DNA of 64,000 bases from WLMZ01 sp031410915 (GCA_031410915.1 JANNZY010000002.1:1-64000), one strand, 5' to 3'. Shown: positions 1 to 9,723, counted from the first letter of the stretch. Program-made: numbers and translations. The notes: generated by a model from the letters alone, not told the origin.

Positions 1-23
1 TCGCACCCCCGTAGGGGGTGCGA
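1..23 (-). terminator. Perfect 10-bp hairpin after upp
   Basis: A perfect inverted repeat with 10-bp arms (TCGCACCCCC and its complement) and a 3-nt loop lies 27 bp beyond the upp stop codon. There is no T-tract on either strand, which is common for terminators in high-GC actinobacteria. It may serve either direction because the left neighbour is outside the window. Confidence 0.6.
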
Positions 24-49
24 CCACTGCGCGAAACCTCTCGGGGGGG

Positions 50-682
50 TTAGGCAGCGCCGAACTGACGGTCGCCGGCATCGCCGAGACCGGGCACGAT
101 GAACGCGTGCTCGTTGAGCTTCTCGTCGATCGACGCTGTGAAGATCACGAGGTCTGACGCCGCGTCGTGCAACGTCAGGATGCCCTCGGGCGCCGCCAGT
201 GCACAGACGACGATGATCGGTCCCGCAGCACCGTGCTCGACCAAGAGATTGATGGTGTGGAGCAGCGATCCGCCGGTCGCAAGCATTGGATCGAGGACGA
301 TGCAGATGCGGTTCTCGAACGATTCGGGAAGCTTGTTCACGTACGGCTTGGGCTCGAACGTCTCTTCGTCGCGAGAGATGCCCACGAAGCCGATGTCTGC
401 CCCGGGCAGCAGCACCTGGGCCGCGTTGAGGAACCCGAGGCCGGCCCGCAGGATTGGCACGACAACCGGTTGTGTGGTCAACACCCGACCGGTTGTCATC
501 GCCACGGGAGTCTGTACCGCGACTTCGTGCGTTGCAAGGGCACGTGTCGCCTCCACGAGGAGGAGGGTTCCGATCCGTTCCAGCTCCTGGCGGAACACGG
601 CATTCGGCGTGTTCTGGTCACGGACCTTCGTGAGCGACGCTGCCACCAGCGGATGCTCGACAACGTTCACTTCGATCGACAT
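50..682 (-). CDS. upp: Uracil phosphoribosyltransferase
   Basis: Converts uracil and PRPP to UMP in the cytosol (pyrimidine salvage). The 210-residue product has the usual length of the family. The PRPP-binding loop DPMLATGGS is at residues 131-139, ILRAGLG at 77-83, and the uracil-binding tail motif IVPGLGDAGDR at 195-205. The ATG at 682 is preferred because translation from it begins exactly where family members begin; the reading frame is open for another 60 residues upstream, but that part is Arg/Pro-rich shadow sequence overlapping the phosphohexomutase gene. No Shine-Dalgarno precedes the ATG. It lies 32 bp downstream of the phosphohexomutase gene on the same strand, so it is probably the last gene of a kinase-mutase-upp operon. 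Confidence 0.95.
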   Translation of the reverse strand: MSIEVNVVEHPLVAASLTKVRDQNTPNAVFRQELERIGTLLLVEATRALATHEVAVQTPVAMTTGRVLTTQPVVVPILRAGLGFLNAAQVLLPGADIGFVGISRDEETFEPKPYVNKLPESFENRICIVLDPMLATGGSLLHTINLLVEHGAAGPIIVVCALAAPEGILTLHDAASDLVIFTASIDEKLNEHAFIVPGLGDAGDRQFGAA

Positions 683-714
683 GGCGGCCAGTCTGGCAGA
701 TCGTCGCAGCGCAT

Positions 715-2313
715 TCAGAGGAGCGCGGCGAGGGCTTGGAGGAGGGGGGTGGGGTCGAGGTCGATTGCTTCGGCGTAGAGCTTGACCTTGGGTTCGGTGC
801 CGCTGGGGCGGATCTGCAGGCGGACGTCGCCAAGGGTGAGGCGCAACAGGCCGGCTTCGGCGAACCATTCGACGTTGGTGACGGCTTCGCCGGCAACCTC
901 GGTGGGTGGGTCGGCGCGCATCGCCTCGACTTTCGCGGCAGCGTCGACGGGATCGAGACGGATCGACAGATCGGCGACGTTGTGGCGACCGAAGCGCGCC
1001 GCGATGTCGTCGAGGCGCTGCTGCATCGTGACACCCTCAGCGGCGGCGAGCGCGGCGACTTCGGACATCACGATGGCCGCGGTGATGCCGTCTTTGTCCA
1101 TCGGCCGGCCGCAGACCAGGTATCCGAGCGCCTGCTCATACCCGAACACGAACCGCAACTCAGGGTGGTCCATCGCCGTGCGGCCGATCCACTTGAACCC
1201 GGTGTAGGTCTCCAGGAAGTGCACGCCGTACGACGCGGCCATGCGGCCGAGCAACGACGACGACACGAGAGTCGTGATGACCAACCGGTCGTCGCCCTCG
1301 GTGTGGCGCAGGACGTGGTCGGCCAGCAGCCAGCCGATCTCGTCGCCGGTGAGCCGTCGCCAGCCACCCTCCGGCGTCGGAATGGCCGCAGCCATCCGGT
1401 CCGCATCGGGGTCGTTGGCCAGCGCGATGTGCGCGCCGACCGCTGCGGCGCGGGCCAGCAGCAGATCCATCGCGCCCGGCTCTTCGGGGTTCGGGAACGA
1501 CACCGTCGGAAAGGAACCGTCGGGCTGCTGCTGCTCGGCCACCACGAACGGTTCGGGCAGCCCGGCACGGATGAACGCCTGGATCAGCGTGGCTCCACCG
1601 ACGCCGTGCATGGCTGTGTACGCGGCGGGGACACCCGCCAGATCGGGGCGCAGCCGAGCCGCGGGCGCGGCCGAAAGATACGCCTCGAGCGGCGCGCCGT
1701 CGAGCACTTCGATCAACGGGTGATCGGCGTCGGCGAGTTCGATGGTGGTCGGGTCGAACTGGTCGATGGCCGCAGCGATGCCGGCGTCGTGGGGCGGCAC
1801 GATCTGCGCGCCGTCGCCGAGGAACACCTTGTACCCGTTGTCCGCCGGCGGGTTGTGGCTGGCGGTCACGACGACCCCGGCGACGGCACCGAGCGCGGTG
1901 ATGTTCCACGCCAGGACCGGTGTCGGCAACGGCGCCGGCAGCAGCCGGGCGCGCACGCCCATTGCCGCGAAGACCCGCGCCGTGTCCGAGGCGAAGTCGT
2001 CACTCTTACGGCGCGCGTCGTAGCCGATGACGATGCCGCGCTCGGCCGCGTCGGGGTATTCGGCCAAGACGTACTCAGCCAGGCCGGCCGCGGCTTGACG
2101 CACGACGAGCCGGTTCATCCGCAGCGGTCCGGCGCCCATCTCGCCGCGCAGCCCGGCCGTGCCGAACTGCAATCGGCCGTCGAAGCGCGCGGCGAGATCG
2201 GCCTCCGGCCCGGCGAGCAGCGCGGCGAGCTCCTCGCGCACATCCGAATCGGGTTCGGCAACGAGCCATGCCTCGGCGCGCAAGCGCACCTTCGTCGCGT
2301 CCTGCGCGTCCAT
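715..2313 (-). CDS. Phosphohexomutase (phosphomannomutase/phosphoglucomutase family)
   Basis: Member of the alpha-D-phosphohexomutase superfamily, interconverting hexose 1- and 6-phosphates (or pentose phosphates) through a phosphoserine. The 532-residue product has the catalytic loop TASHNP at 150-155 (Ser152), the magnesium loop DPDADR at 301-306 and the C-terminal phosphate-binding motif RPSGTEPK near 502-509. Length and the motif GTAGLRG near 51-57 fit the PMM/PGM group with pgm2-like members, some of which act on phosphopentoses. Its ATG overlaps the stop codon of the PfkB kinase gene by one base (TGATG), so the two are translationally coupled. Neighbouring upp and a possible nucleoside kinase would fit a role in ribose-1-phosphate metabolism, but substrate cannot be decided from sequence. 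Confidence 0.9.
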   Translation of the reverse strand: MDAQDATKVRLRAEAWLVAEPDSDVREELAALLAGPEADLAARFDGRLQFGTAGLRGEMGAGPLRMNRLVVRQAAAGLAEYVLAEYPDAAERGIVIGYDARRKSDDFASDTARVFAAMGVRARLLPAPLPTPVLAWNITALGAVAGVVVTASHNPPADNGYKVFLGDGAQIVPPHDAGIAAAIDQFDPTTIELADADHPLIEVLDGAPLEAYLSAAPAARLRPDLAGVPAAYTAMHGVGGATLIQAFIRAGLPEPFVVAEQQQPDGSFPTVSFPNPEEPGAMDLLLARAAAVGAHIALANDPDADRMAAAIPTPEGGWRRLTGDEIGWLLADHVLRHTEGDDRLVITTLVSSSLLGRMAASYGVHFLETYTGFKWIGRTAMDHPELRFVFGYEQALGYLVCGRPMDKDGITAAIVMSEVAALAAAEGVTMQQRLDDIAARFGRHNVADLSIRLDPVDAAAKVEAMRADPPTEVAGEAVTNVEWFAEAGLLRLTLGDVRLQIRPSGTEPKVKLYAEAIDLDPTPLLQALAALL

Positions 2314-3287
2314 CAAGCCAACTTTCGCAGATCGACGAGCGGGCGCGCGCCGACGTGGGAGATCACCTCGGCGGCGGCGATCGAGCCGAGCCGGCCACAC
2401 TCGGGCAGCGGCCGGCCCTGCGTGTACCCGTAGAGGAATCCGGACGCAAACAGGTCTCCGGCACCGGTGGTGTCGAGCACCTTGTCGACCGGTTCGGCCG
2501 GCACATCGACCACGCCCTCGTGCGTGACGATGACCGAGCCCTGCGCGCCACGCGTGATCGCGGCGAGCGCGCAGTCGCGGCGCACCGCCTGCACGGCGGC
2601 GTCGAAGGAGTCGACCTCGTACAGCGACATCAGTTCGTCGTCGTTACCGAACAGGATGTCCACCTCGTCGGCAACGAGCCCGCGGAAGTCGTCGCGGTGG
2701 CGGTCGACGCAGAACGAGTCGCTGAGCGTCAGCGACACCTCGCGGCCGTTGGCGTGGGCCACCTCGGCGGCGAACCGAAAGGCGTCCTTGGCCGCCGGGC
2801 GGTCGTAGAGGTAGCCCTCCATGTACAGCACCTTGCTCATCGCGACGGTGGACTCGTCGATGTCGGGTGGACACAGCAGCGACGACACACCAAGGTAGGT
2901 GTTCATCGTGCGTTGCGCATCGGGTGTGACGACGATGATGCAGCGCCCGGTCGGCGTGTCGCCCTCGGGCCGGCCGGGGCGGAACGCAATGCCAACGGCG
3001 CGCAGGTCGTGGCCGAACACCCGGCCGAGATCGTCGTCGCAGACCTTGCCGATGTAGGCGGCCCGGCCGCCGAACGAGGCAACGCCACACAGAGTGTTCG
3101 CCGCGGAGCCGCCACTCATCTCCACCGCTGATCCGAGTGCCCGGTACAGCGAAACCGCACGGTCGGTCTCGATGAGCGTCATCGAGCCCTTCACGAGCGC
3201 TTGATCGGCGACGAACGTGTCGTCGGCATGGGCGATCACATCCACGAGGGCGTTGCCGATGCCGACGACGTCATAGAGCTCTGGCAC
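2313..3287 (-). CDS. PfkB-family kinase, adenosine-kinase-like
   Basis: ATP-dependent sugar or nucleoside kinase of the ribokinase/PfkB fold, 324 residues. The N-terminal family motif includes GGSAANT at 59-65, and the C-terminal signature DTTGAGDLFASG starts near 272 with the catalytic Asp in GAGD. The extended start DVVGIGNALVDV is typical of the branch often annotated as adenosine kinase or fructokinase. A GTG at 3287 is chosen as start because the protein then begins a few residues before the first beta strand; longer translations run into the divergent pepN promoter. No clear Shine-Dalgarno is seen. The downstream phosphohexomutase overlaps its stop codon, suggesting that both act in one pathway (nucleoside or pentose salvage). 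Confidence 0.85.
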   Translation of the reverse strand: MPELYDVVGIGNALVDVIAHADDTFVADQALVKGSMTLIETDRAVSLYRALGSAVEMSGGSAANTLCGVASFGGRAAYIGKVCDDDLGRVFGHDLRAVGIAFRPGRPEGDTPTGRCIIVVTPDAQRTMNTYLGVSSLLCPPDIDESTVAMSKVLYMEGYLYDRPAAKDAFRFAAEVAHANGREVSLTLSDSFCVDRHRDDFRGLVADEVDILFGNDDELMSLYEVDSFDAAVQAVRRDCALAAITRGAQGSVIVTHEGVVDVPAEPVDKVLDTTGAGDLFASGFLYGYTQGRPLPECGRLGSIAAAEVISHVGARPLVDLRKLA

Positions 3288-3389
3288 GTGTGATGACGCT
3301 AGCGGCCGATGGTGCCGGTCATTCGGACCGTCGCGAGCCGCGGACAGCAACCGACGGCGGTGCCTGACGGTCGAAGAAGTGTCGAGAAC

Positions 3390-3395
3390 TAGGCT
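3390..3395 (+). promoter_or_regulatory. -10 hexamer of pepN (leaderless)
   Basis: TAGGCT ends 7 nt before the pepN ATG at 3403, placing the transcript start at or next to the start codon. No Shine-Dalgarno is present. This supports ATG 3403 over the GTG at 3379, which lies upstream of the hexamer. Confidence 0.6.
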
Positions 3396-3402
3396 GCAGA
3401 TC

Positions 3403-5943
3403 ATGAGTGTCGACCCGTACCGACTCCCGCGCTCCGTCCTCCCGCGTCACTACGCACTGACGCTCGAGCCCGAGCTCGCAGCCGCAACGTTCAGCGGGTC
3501 GGTCGTGATCGCCGTCGAGACCACCGACGCGCTGGATCGGATCGTCCTCAACGCGATCGAACTGGAGATCAGTGAGGTGTGGCTCGAGGGCGTCCCGGCG
3601 TCGTTCCAGCTCGATGCGCCGAGCGAGCGTCTGATCATCGACGCACCGCTGCCCGCAGGCGTGTCGGCCACGATCCTCATCCGCTTCACCGGCATCTTGA
3701 ACGACAAGCTGCGCGGCTTCTACCGCAGCACGTACACCGACGACGATGGCAACGAACACGTCATCGCCTGCTCGCAGATGCAGGCCACTGATTGCCGCCG
3801 CGCGTTCCCGTGCTTCGACGAGCCCGACTTCAAGGCGACGTTCGGCATCACGCTCGTGGTCGACGATGACATGCTGGCGGTCTCCAACGGCCCCGAGGCC
3901 GAACGGCAGATCCACGACAACGGCCGGGTCGCAGTGCGGTTCGAGGACACGATGCCGATGAGCACCTACCTCGTCGCCGTCATCGTCGGTCGGCTCGAGG
4001 CCACGGCGGCGCGCGATGTCGAGGGCACTGCGCTCCGCGTCGTGCACGTACCGGGCAAGGGTCACCTCACCGACTTCGCGATGGAGGTCGGCGCGGCCAG
4101 CCTGGCCTGGTTCCAGCACTACTACGACATCCCGTATCCGGGCACGAAGGTCGACATGGTCGCGCTGCCCGACTTCGCCGCGGGGGCGATGGAGAACTTC
4201 GGCTGCGTCACGTACCGCGAGTCGCTGCTGCTCGTCGACCCTGAGGTCGCGACGCAGTTCGAACAGCAGGTGATCGCCGACGTGGTGAGCCATGAACTGG
4301 CCCACATGTGGTTCGGCGACCTGGTCACGATGCGTTGGTGGAACGGCATCTGGCTCAACGAGGCCTTTGCGACGTTCATGGAAGTCATGGCCGTCGACGA
4401 CTTCCGTCCGGACTGGACGCGCTGGACCAACTTCAGCCTCGAGCGCACTGACGCGTTCGAGGTGGACTCGCTGGCCGCCACCCGCACGGTCGAGTTCGCC
4501 GTTCTCGCGCCGTCGGACTGCGAAGGCATGTTCGACGTCCTCACGTACCAGAAGGGCGCCGCGCTGCTGCGCATGCTGCAGCAGTACCTCGGCGAGGAGC
4601 GATTCCGCCAGGGGGTCAACAACTACTTGCGCAGTCACAGCTACGGCAACACCGAGACCAGCGACCTGTGGGACGGCATCGAGGCGGTCACCACCGCCGA
4701 TGGCGGCAACGAGCCGGTGCGCGAGCTGATGGACAGCTGGATCTGGCAGGCCGGCTTCCCGCTCGTGTCAGCCGCGCTCGTCGGTACCGAGTTGATGTTG
4801 CGCCAGGAACGGTTCACGTTCGATGAGGAGGCGGTCGATCCAACGATCTTCATCGTGCCCGTGTCGGTGCGCGTCGGCGGCGAGACGCACATGGTGCTGC
4901 TCGACGGCCCCGAGGGCAGCCTGGCCATCGGCGACTCGGACGCGCCGATCGTGGTGAATGCGGGCGGCCACGGTTTCTTCCGGGTCTCCTACGACGACAC
5001 GCTGCGGGCCCGGCTCGGCGCCGAGACCCTGGCCACGCTGAACACCGTCGAGCGCTACAACCTGGTCGATGACGCCAGCGCCGCGTTCGTCGCCGGACGG
5101 TTGTCGGCCACCGGGTTGCTGGCCTTGCTCGAAGGCTTTTCCGGCGAGCGCGAGCTGGCTGTGTGGCAAGCCGTCACGGCATCGCTGCGCCGGCTCAACC
5201 GCTTGATCGAAGGCGATGCTCTCGTGCCGTTCCAGGTGTCGGTGCGCACCCTCGTCGCCCCTGCCCTGGCCGAGCTCGGCTGGGAGCCGGCCGATGGCGA
5301 GTCAGATCTGCAGGCCAAGTTGCGTGGGCTGTTGATCACCGCCACGGCCGCCCTCGGCAACGACGCCCATGCGCAGGGCCGGTGCCGGGCGATCCTCGGC
5401 GGCTCGCTGGTCGGCGTCGATCCCGAGTTGATCTCGGCTGCCACCACCGTCGTCGCATCGATCGGCGACGAGACTGACTTCGATCGCTTCGTCGACGGGT
5501 TCCGCAACGGGCCGACACCGCAGGAGCAGTTGCGCAACCTGTACGCGCTCGCCGAGTTCGACGACGCAACGCTCGTGCGACGGGCGTGCGAGTTCGCGTT
5601 CAGCGGTGAAGTCCGCACGCAGAACGCGCCATACCTGCTGCAGCGCTGCATCGCCAACCGCATCCACGGCGAGCTGGCCTGGAAGATCGTCCGCGAGAAC
5701 TGGGAGGTCGCCAACGCGACGTTCCCGAACCCGTCGATCATCCGCATGGTGGACTCGGTCAAGGTGCTCAACACACCGGCGGCAGTGGCCGACGTGCAGG
5801 GCTTTTTTGCCGAGCACCCGATCAAGCAGTCGCTGACGACGCTGGCCCAGGTGCTCGAGCGTCAGCGAGTGAATGCCGAAGTTCGCAGCCGCGAGGCCGA
5901 GCGTTTCGCCAAGGCGCTGCTGTCCAATCACCCGAACAGCTGA
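3403..5943 (+). CDS. pepN: M1-family aminopeptidase
   Basis: Zinc metallo-aminopeptidase that removes N-terminal residues from peptides, probably cytosolic as no signal peptide is seen. The 846-residue length is normal for the actinobacterial M1 family. The substrate-anchoring GAMEN motif is at 261-265 and the zinc site HELAH at 297-301 with the third ligand Glu320, giving the complete HExxH-x18-E arrangement. The C-terminal 400 residues correspond to the helical ERAP1-like domain. It is transcribed alone, divergent from the PfkB kinase, from a leaderless-type promoter, and is followed by a short GC-rich hairpin. Confidence 0.95.
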   Translation: MSVDPYRLPRSVLPRHYALTLEPELAAATFSGSVVIAVETTDALDRIVLNAIELEISEVWLEGVPASFQLDAPSERLIIDAPLPAGVSATILIRFTGILNDKLRGFYRSTYTDDDGNEHVIACSQMQATDCRRAFPCFDEPDFKATFGITLVVDDDMLAVSNGPEAERQIHDNGRVAVRFEDTMPMSTYLVAVIVGRLEATAARDVEGTALRVVHVPGKGHLTDFAMEVGAASLAWFQHYYDIPYPGTKVDMVALPDFAAGAMENFGCVTYRESLLLVDPEVATQFEQQVIADVVSHELAHMWFGDLVTMRWWNGIWLNEAFATFMEVMAVDDFRPDWTRWTNFSLERTDAFEVDSLAATRTVEFAVLAPSDCEGMFDVLTYQKGAALLRMLQQYLGEERFRQGVNNYLRSHSYGNTETSDLWDGIEAVTTADGGNEPVRELMDSWIWQAGFPLVSAALVGTELMLRQERFTFDEEAVDPTIFIVPVSVRVGGETHMVLLDGPEGSLAIGDSDAPIVVNAGGHGFFRVSYDDTLRARLGAETLATLNTVERYNLVDDASAAFVAGRLSATGLLALLEGFSGERELAVWQAVTASLRRLNRLIEGDALVPFQVSVRTLVAPALAELGWEPADGESDLQAKLRGLLITATAALGNDAHAQGRCRAILGGSLVGVDPELISAATTVVASIGDETDFDRFVDGFRNGPTPQEQLRNLYALAEFDDATLVRRACEFAFSGEVRTQNAPYLLQRCIANRIHGELAWKIVRENWEVANATFPNPSIIRMVDSVKVLNTPAAVADVQGFFAEHPIKQSLTTLAQVLERQRVNAEVRSREAERFAKALLSNHPNS

Positions 5944-5954
5944 CCGCGCGCTTT

Positions 5955-5974
5955 CGCCCGCCGAAACGGGCGGG
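5955..5974 (+). terminator. GC hairpin after pepN
   Basis: CGCCCG, a six-base loop containing GAAA, then CGGGCG forms a 6-bp stem 14 bp beyond the pepN stop codon; an alternative register pairs CCCGCC with GGCGGG. No T-run follows. A TAGGGT hexamer at 5975-5980 directly after it could be the -10 of the next gene. Confidence 0.5.
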
Positions 5975-6002
5975 TAGGGTAGCCCATCGCGGACGGATCT
6001 TC

Positions 6003-6650
6003 GTGGATCCCTGGGTGCTGTCACACATGCCGAAACACCATCGTCTCTCACGCCGTGCCATCGGCGCATCGATCGCCGTGCTCACGGCAGTGTCGTTCGG
6101 TATCGGCCAGGTGGCGATGGCGTCGCTCGCTCGACGTCCGCTCGGCATCGAGATCGTCTCCGAGTCGGCGACGGCGTTGCGCCCGGCCAGCCGGGTCAAC
6201 CTCCAGCGCGACGCGAGCAAACCGATCTGGCCGCTGGCGACGACGCCGAAGTGCCTGTCGTTGAACAACTACGGCGATCCGCGATCGGACCACGTCCACA
6301 TCGGACTCGACATCATGGCCACGCTCGGGCAACCGGTGTACGCCGTCGTCGACGGAACGCTGGTCGCGCAGGACGTCTTCGCCGGTACGGGCAGCGCCGG
6401 CAACACGTGGCGACTGCAGTCGTCCACGACGGCCGCGTACTACGTCTACATGCATCTCGACGGTTTCGCGCCGGACCTCAAGATCGGCTCGAGGGTGGCC
6501 CAGGGCCAGGTCATCGCCTACGTCGGCAACACCGGCAACTACAACGTGGACAACAACCACCTCCACTTCGAGGTGCACCCGACGGGCACGCGCACTGTCA
6601 CCGTCGATCCCGTCACCGTGCTGACGATCCCCGACGCCTGCAAGCCGTAG
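6003..6650 (+). CDS. Exported M23-family (LytM) peptidase
   Basis: Predicted secreted zinc peptidase of the LytM/lysostaphin type, acting on peptidoglycan cross-links or linked to cell-wall regulation. The 215-residue product starts with a signal sequence (Arg-rich n-region, hydrophobic stretch about residues 19-38, AMA cleavage-like site). Zinc ligands are visible: H99xxxD103 in the HVHIGLD motif and H186-L-H188 in HLHFEV. The GTG at 6003 has a weak GGACGGA upstream; an ATG at 6027 is an alternative that gives a shorter n-region. It ends one base from the stop codon of the convergent GGDEF/EAL gene. Single domain with no SH3 or LysM part. Confidence 0.85.
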   Translation: MDPWVLSHMPKHHRLSRRAIGASIAVLTAVSFGIGQVAMASLARRPLGIEIVSESATALRPASRVNLQRDASKPIWPLATTPKCLSLNNYGDPRSDHVHIGLDIMATLGQPVYAVVDGTLVAQDVFAGTGSAGNTWRLQSSTTAAYYVYMHLDGFAPDLKIGSRVAQGQVIAYVGNTGNYNVDNNHLHFEVHPTGTRTVTVDPVTVLTIPDACKP

Positions 6651-6651
6651 C

Positions 6652-9318
6652 TCAGCCGGGCAGGGTGCTCCGCTCCATGTCGTCGTCGGAGCGAACCTGC
6701 TCGTCGAACAGGTGATGCAACACGTCGGCGCGAACCGGACGGGAGAACAGGAAGCCCTGGGCGAAGCTGCATCCGAGCCGTGACAGCTCGGCGTATTCGC
6801 GGTCGGTCTCCACGCCCTCGGCGATCGCTGTCATGTCGAGTCCGTCGGCGAGGGCCAGGATCGTGCGAGTCAACGCCTGGTGGTCGGCGTTGCTGCCCAG
6901 GTCGCGCACGAACGACTGGTCGATCTTGACGACATCCACGCAGAGCTGGCGCAGGTACGAGAGCGACGAGTATCCGGTTCCGAAGTCGTCGATCGCGATG
7001 CGGATGCCCAGTTCGCGGAGGCGGGCGAGCACTGCACTGGCGTGATCGCTGTCGTCGATGAGCATCGACTCGGTGATCTCCAGCATCAGCCGGCGCGGTG
7101 GAAGCTGGGTCCGTTGCAGCACACCGAGCACGACGCCGACGAAGCGGGGGTCGGTCAGCTGCGGCGCCGACACGTTGACACTGATGTAGGCCGCGCTATC
7201 GCCGCCGGACCACGTGGCGGCCTCGATGCACGCCGTCTCCAGCACCCATGCGCCGATCGAGCGGATGTGGCCACTCTGTTCGGCGATCGGGATGAAGTCG
7301 GCCGGAGACACCATGCCGCGCTGCGGATGGATCCAGCGCAGCAGCGCCTCCACTCCGCAGATGTGTTGGGTGTGGGTGTCGATGATCGGCTGGTACATGA
7401 GCACGAACTCGTCGCGCTCCAGCGCGGTCGACAGGTCCATGCGCAGTTCCAACTGTTCACGCGCCGCCATGTGCATGTGCTCTTGGAACAGCGTCACCTT
7501 CGACTTGCCGTCGCGCTTCGACGCATACATGGCGATGTCCGCCGAGCGCAGCAGCTCGACCGGGTCCGATCCGCCACGGTGGCACACCACACCGGCACTC
7601 GCCCGCACGGCGAAGTCACCGGTCGGGATGTGCACGGGCAGCGCCAGGCTCTCCAGCGCGCGGGTGGCCAGGATCATCGCGTCGTGTTCGTCGGTGTCCT
7701 CCAACAACAGCGCGAACTCGTCGCCGCCGAGACGGGCGACCGTGTCTCCCTGGCGCACGGCGCTGACGAGGCGCTCGGCCACGGCGCGCAGCAGCTCGTC
7801 ACCCGTCGTGTGGCCGAGGCTGTCGTTGACGGCTTTGAAGTCGTCGATGTCGACGAGGACCACGGCGATTCGGGCGTCGGTGGCGCGGCTCATCCGGTCC
7901 AGCGAATGCTGGATGCGGTCGAACAACAAGCCGCGATTCGGTAGACCCGTCAGGGTGTCGTGCAGCGACTGGTGGCGCAGCTCGGACGTGAGCCGAGCCT
8001 GGTCGGTGACGTCATGGGCGGTGATGACCCAGCCGTTCACCTCGGGCGTCTCCAGCTCGTTGGCGAGCGTCAACCGCATCGTGCGCGCGACGTCGTCGGC
8101 CAGCGGCTTGGCCGTGCATTCCCACGTCGCCTGCTGGCCCGCGGCGAGGTGCGCGGACCGGGTCAAGAAGTCCTCGAGGCCGTTGACGTGGCGGGACAGC
8201 GCGATGTCGAAGCGTTGCCCGATCCATTCCGATGCGGGGACGCCCGTGAGCCGCTCGATCGACGGCGACAAGTAGCTGATGGTGCCGTCCGGATCGGCGA
8301 GGCCGATGACGTCGTCCGAGCTCGCCACCATTGCCGTCAGGCGTCGCTCGCTCTCCGTCGCCGACGCCTGCTCGACCATCTTCAACAGGCCGTACACACG
8401 CATGCGGGTCACCATCAGCAGTGCCAGCCAGGCCACACCCCACACCGCCAGCGTGACGGCGGGAACGGAGCTGCCGACCTGGATGACGACCATGACGGCC
8501 AGCACGCCCATCACACACGCCTGCATCACCAGGGTGTCTCGGATCTCGCGATGTGCGGCACGCGTCGGTGCGGCCCGTCGTTCGGTGTCGCGGCCGGGGT
8601 GGGTGACCGCTGCGGCGACGAGCACGTAGGACAGCGCCCAGATCGTGTCGACCCACTGCCCGGGGCGATAGCCGTCCCACAGCGCGGCGATGTCGTCGCC
8701 GGCCATCTGCAACACGAACGCAGCCAGCAGCAGACCCGCGCCGGTGCGCCGGCCACGACGGCCGATGACCAAGCGGAGGGCGGTCACGACGAGTGCAACG
8801 TCCAGCACCGCACCGCCGAAGCGGGTCAAGAGATCGAGCGGCGAGGCGTGGCCGGAGCCGAAGATCGCCTCGTACATGGTGCTCCACACGATGGTGAACA
8901 CGCCGATGCCGACCACCACAGCGTCGAACCAGCCGAGCTGGCGGCTCGACTCGGACCGAGCGTGGAAGACCGACATCAGACCCCACAGCTCGATGATGTA
9001 GGCAGCGAGGAAGATCACATTGATCTCCGGCTCGAGACCGGGGCTCCAGGCCAGCGTGACGCAGAACAAGTCGATCACCTCGCCGATCGCGGCGACGCCG
9101 AAACCGGCTGTCAGCAACCACCAGCCGAAGCACTCCGGCGAGCGCTGCCGGACCAGCGCCAACGCTGCGACCAGCGGAGTCGTGACGGCAACGACGACGA
9201 ACAGTGCCTGCGCCGCGTGCGACGACGCGAGCGCGAGGTAGAGCGCACACGCCGCCAGTCCCGCCACCACATACCCGCAGTGGAATCGCGCTCGCTTCAC
9301 CGAGTGTCCGCCGTTCAT
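6652..9318 (-). CDS. Membrane PAS-GGDEF-EAL protein (cyclic-di-GMP turnover)
   Basis: Predicted integral-membrane enzyme making and/or degrading cyclic-di-GMP, 888 residues. About nine hydrophobic segments fill the first 320 residues; a PAS domain follows (about 340-450, containing DGTISYLSPS), then a GGDEF domain with an intact GGDEF active loop near 529 and an EAL domain with intact VEALLRW near 655 and DDFGTGYSSL later. Both catalytic signatures are complete, so both activities are possible. The frame is open from a TTG at 9372, but ATG 9318 gives a normal N-terminus before the first membrane helix. Transcribed alone. The signal sensed by the membrane or PAS part cannot be read from sequence. 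Confidence 0.9.
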   Translation of the reverse strand: MNGGHSVKRARFHCGYVVAGLAACALYLALASSHAAQALFVVVAVTTPLVAALALVRQRSPECFGWWLLTAGFGVAAIGEVIDLFCVTLAWSPGLEPEINVIFLAAYIIELWGLMSVFHARSESSRQLGWFDAVVVGIGVFTIVWSTMYEAIFGSGHASPLDLLTRFGGAVLDVALVVTALRLVIGRRGRRTGAGLLLAAFVLQMAGDDIAALWDGYRPGQWVDTIWALSYVLVAAAVTHPGRDTERRAAPTRAAHREIRDTLVMQACVMGVLAVMVVIQVGSSVPAVTLAVWGVAWLALLMVTRMRVYGLLKMVEQASATESERRLTAMVASSDDVIGLADPDGTISYLSPSIERLTGVPASEWIGQRFDIALSRHVNGLEDFLTRSAHLAAGQQATWECTAKPLADDVARTMRLTLANELETPEVNGWVITAHDVTDQARLTSELRHQSLHDTLTGLPNRGLLFDRIQHSLDRMSRATDARIAVVLVDIDDFKAVNDSLGHTTGDELLRAVAERLVSAVRQGDTVARLGGDEFALLLEDTDEHDAMILATRALESLALPVHIPTGDFAVRASAGVVCHRGGSDPVELLRSADIAMYASKRDGKSKVTLFQEHMHMAAREQLELRMDLSTALERDEFVLMYQPIIDTHTQHICGVEALLRWIHPQRGMVSPADFIPIAEQSGHIRSIGAWVLETACIEAATWSGGDSAAYISVNVSAPQLTDPRFVGVVLGVLQRTQLPPRRLMLEITESMLIDDSDHASAVLARLRELGIRIAIDDFGTGYSSLSYLRQLCVDVVKIDQSFVRDLGSNADHQALTRTILALADGLDMTAIAEGVETDREYAELSRLGCSFAQGFLFSRPVRADVLHHLFDEQVRSDDDMERSTLPG

Positions 9319-9402
9319 CAGAAAGTCCGCTCGGAGTATCGGCAATCCCGGTCGTTGTCTTGAGTTGCTCAAGCAGACGACCGCTGGAACCGATGCTCAG
9401 GC

Positions 9403-9723
9403 ATGGACGCGTTCGACACCGCTGCTCTCGCGCGCGACGGAGTGATCCGCCGCGTCGCCGTCCCACTGCTCGCACTGGGCGCCGCCGGCCTCTTCGGCGG
9501 ACTGTTGCTCGAGAACGCACTCGTGATGGTGGCGGGTCTCGTCGCCTTCTTCAGCGGGCTGTCGCTACGCGCCGCGCGCACCGAGCAGGTCATCAACGAC
9601 CTGCCCCCACTGGCGTCGCGTGCGGTGCGCACCGACGTCAACCGCCGCACCCGACGAATGTACGTTGCCGTGCTGATCGGCTTCGTCGGCTTCGTGGTCC
9701 ACTACTTCATCCTCGGCCGATGA
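9403..9723 (+). CDS. Small hypothetical membrane protein
   Basis: A 106-residue protein not recognised as a named family. It has three hydrophobic segments: about residues 17-33, 35-52 (split by a short LLEN turn) and a C-terminal one at about 87-104 ending in HYFILGR. A polar, Arg-rich stretch (about 55-84) lies between. Codon use matches the neighbours and the frame is bounded by sensible start and stop, so it is likely real. It is divergent from the GGDEF/EAL gene and ends 23 bp before the 3' end of tRNA-Ala on the other strand. No function can be proposed. Confidence 0.65.
   Translation: MDAFDTAALARDGVIRRVAVPLLALGAAGLFGGLLLENALVMVAGLVAFFSGLSLRAARTEQVINDLPPLASRAVRTDVNRRTRRMYVAVLIGFVGFVVHYFILGR

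Noticed and set aside
736..2433. A 565-codon open frame on the plus strand opposite the phosphohexomutase gene
   Set aside because: The translation is Arg/Gly/Val/His-rich without domains, as expected for the antisense frame of a high-GC gene; the minus-strand frame has complete catalytic motifs.
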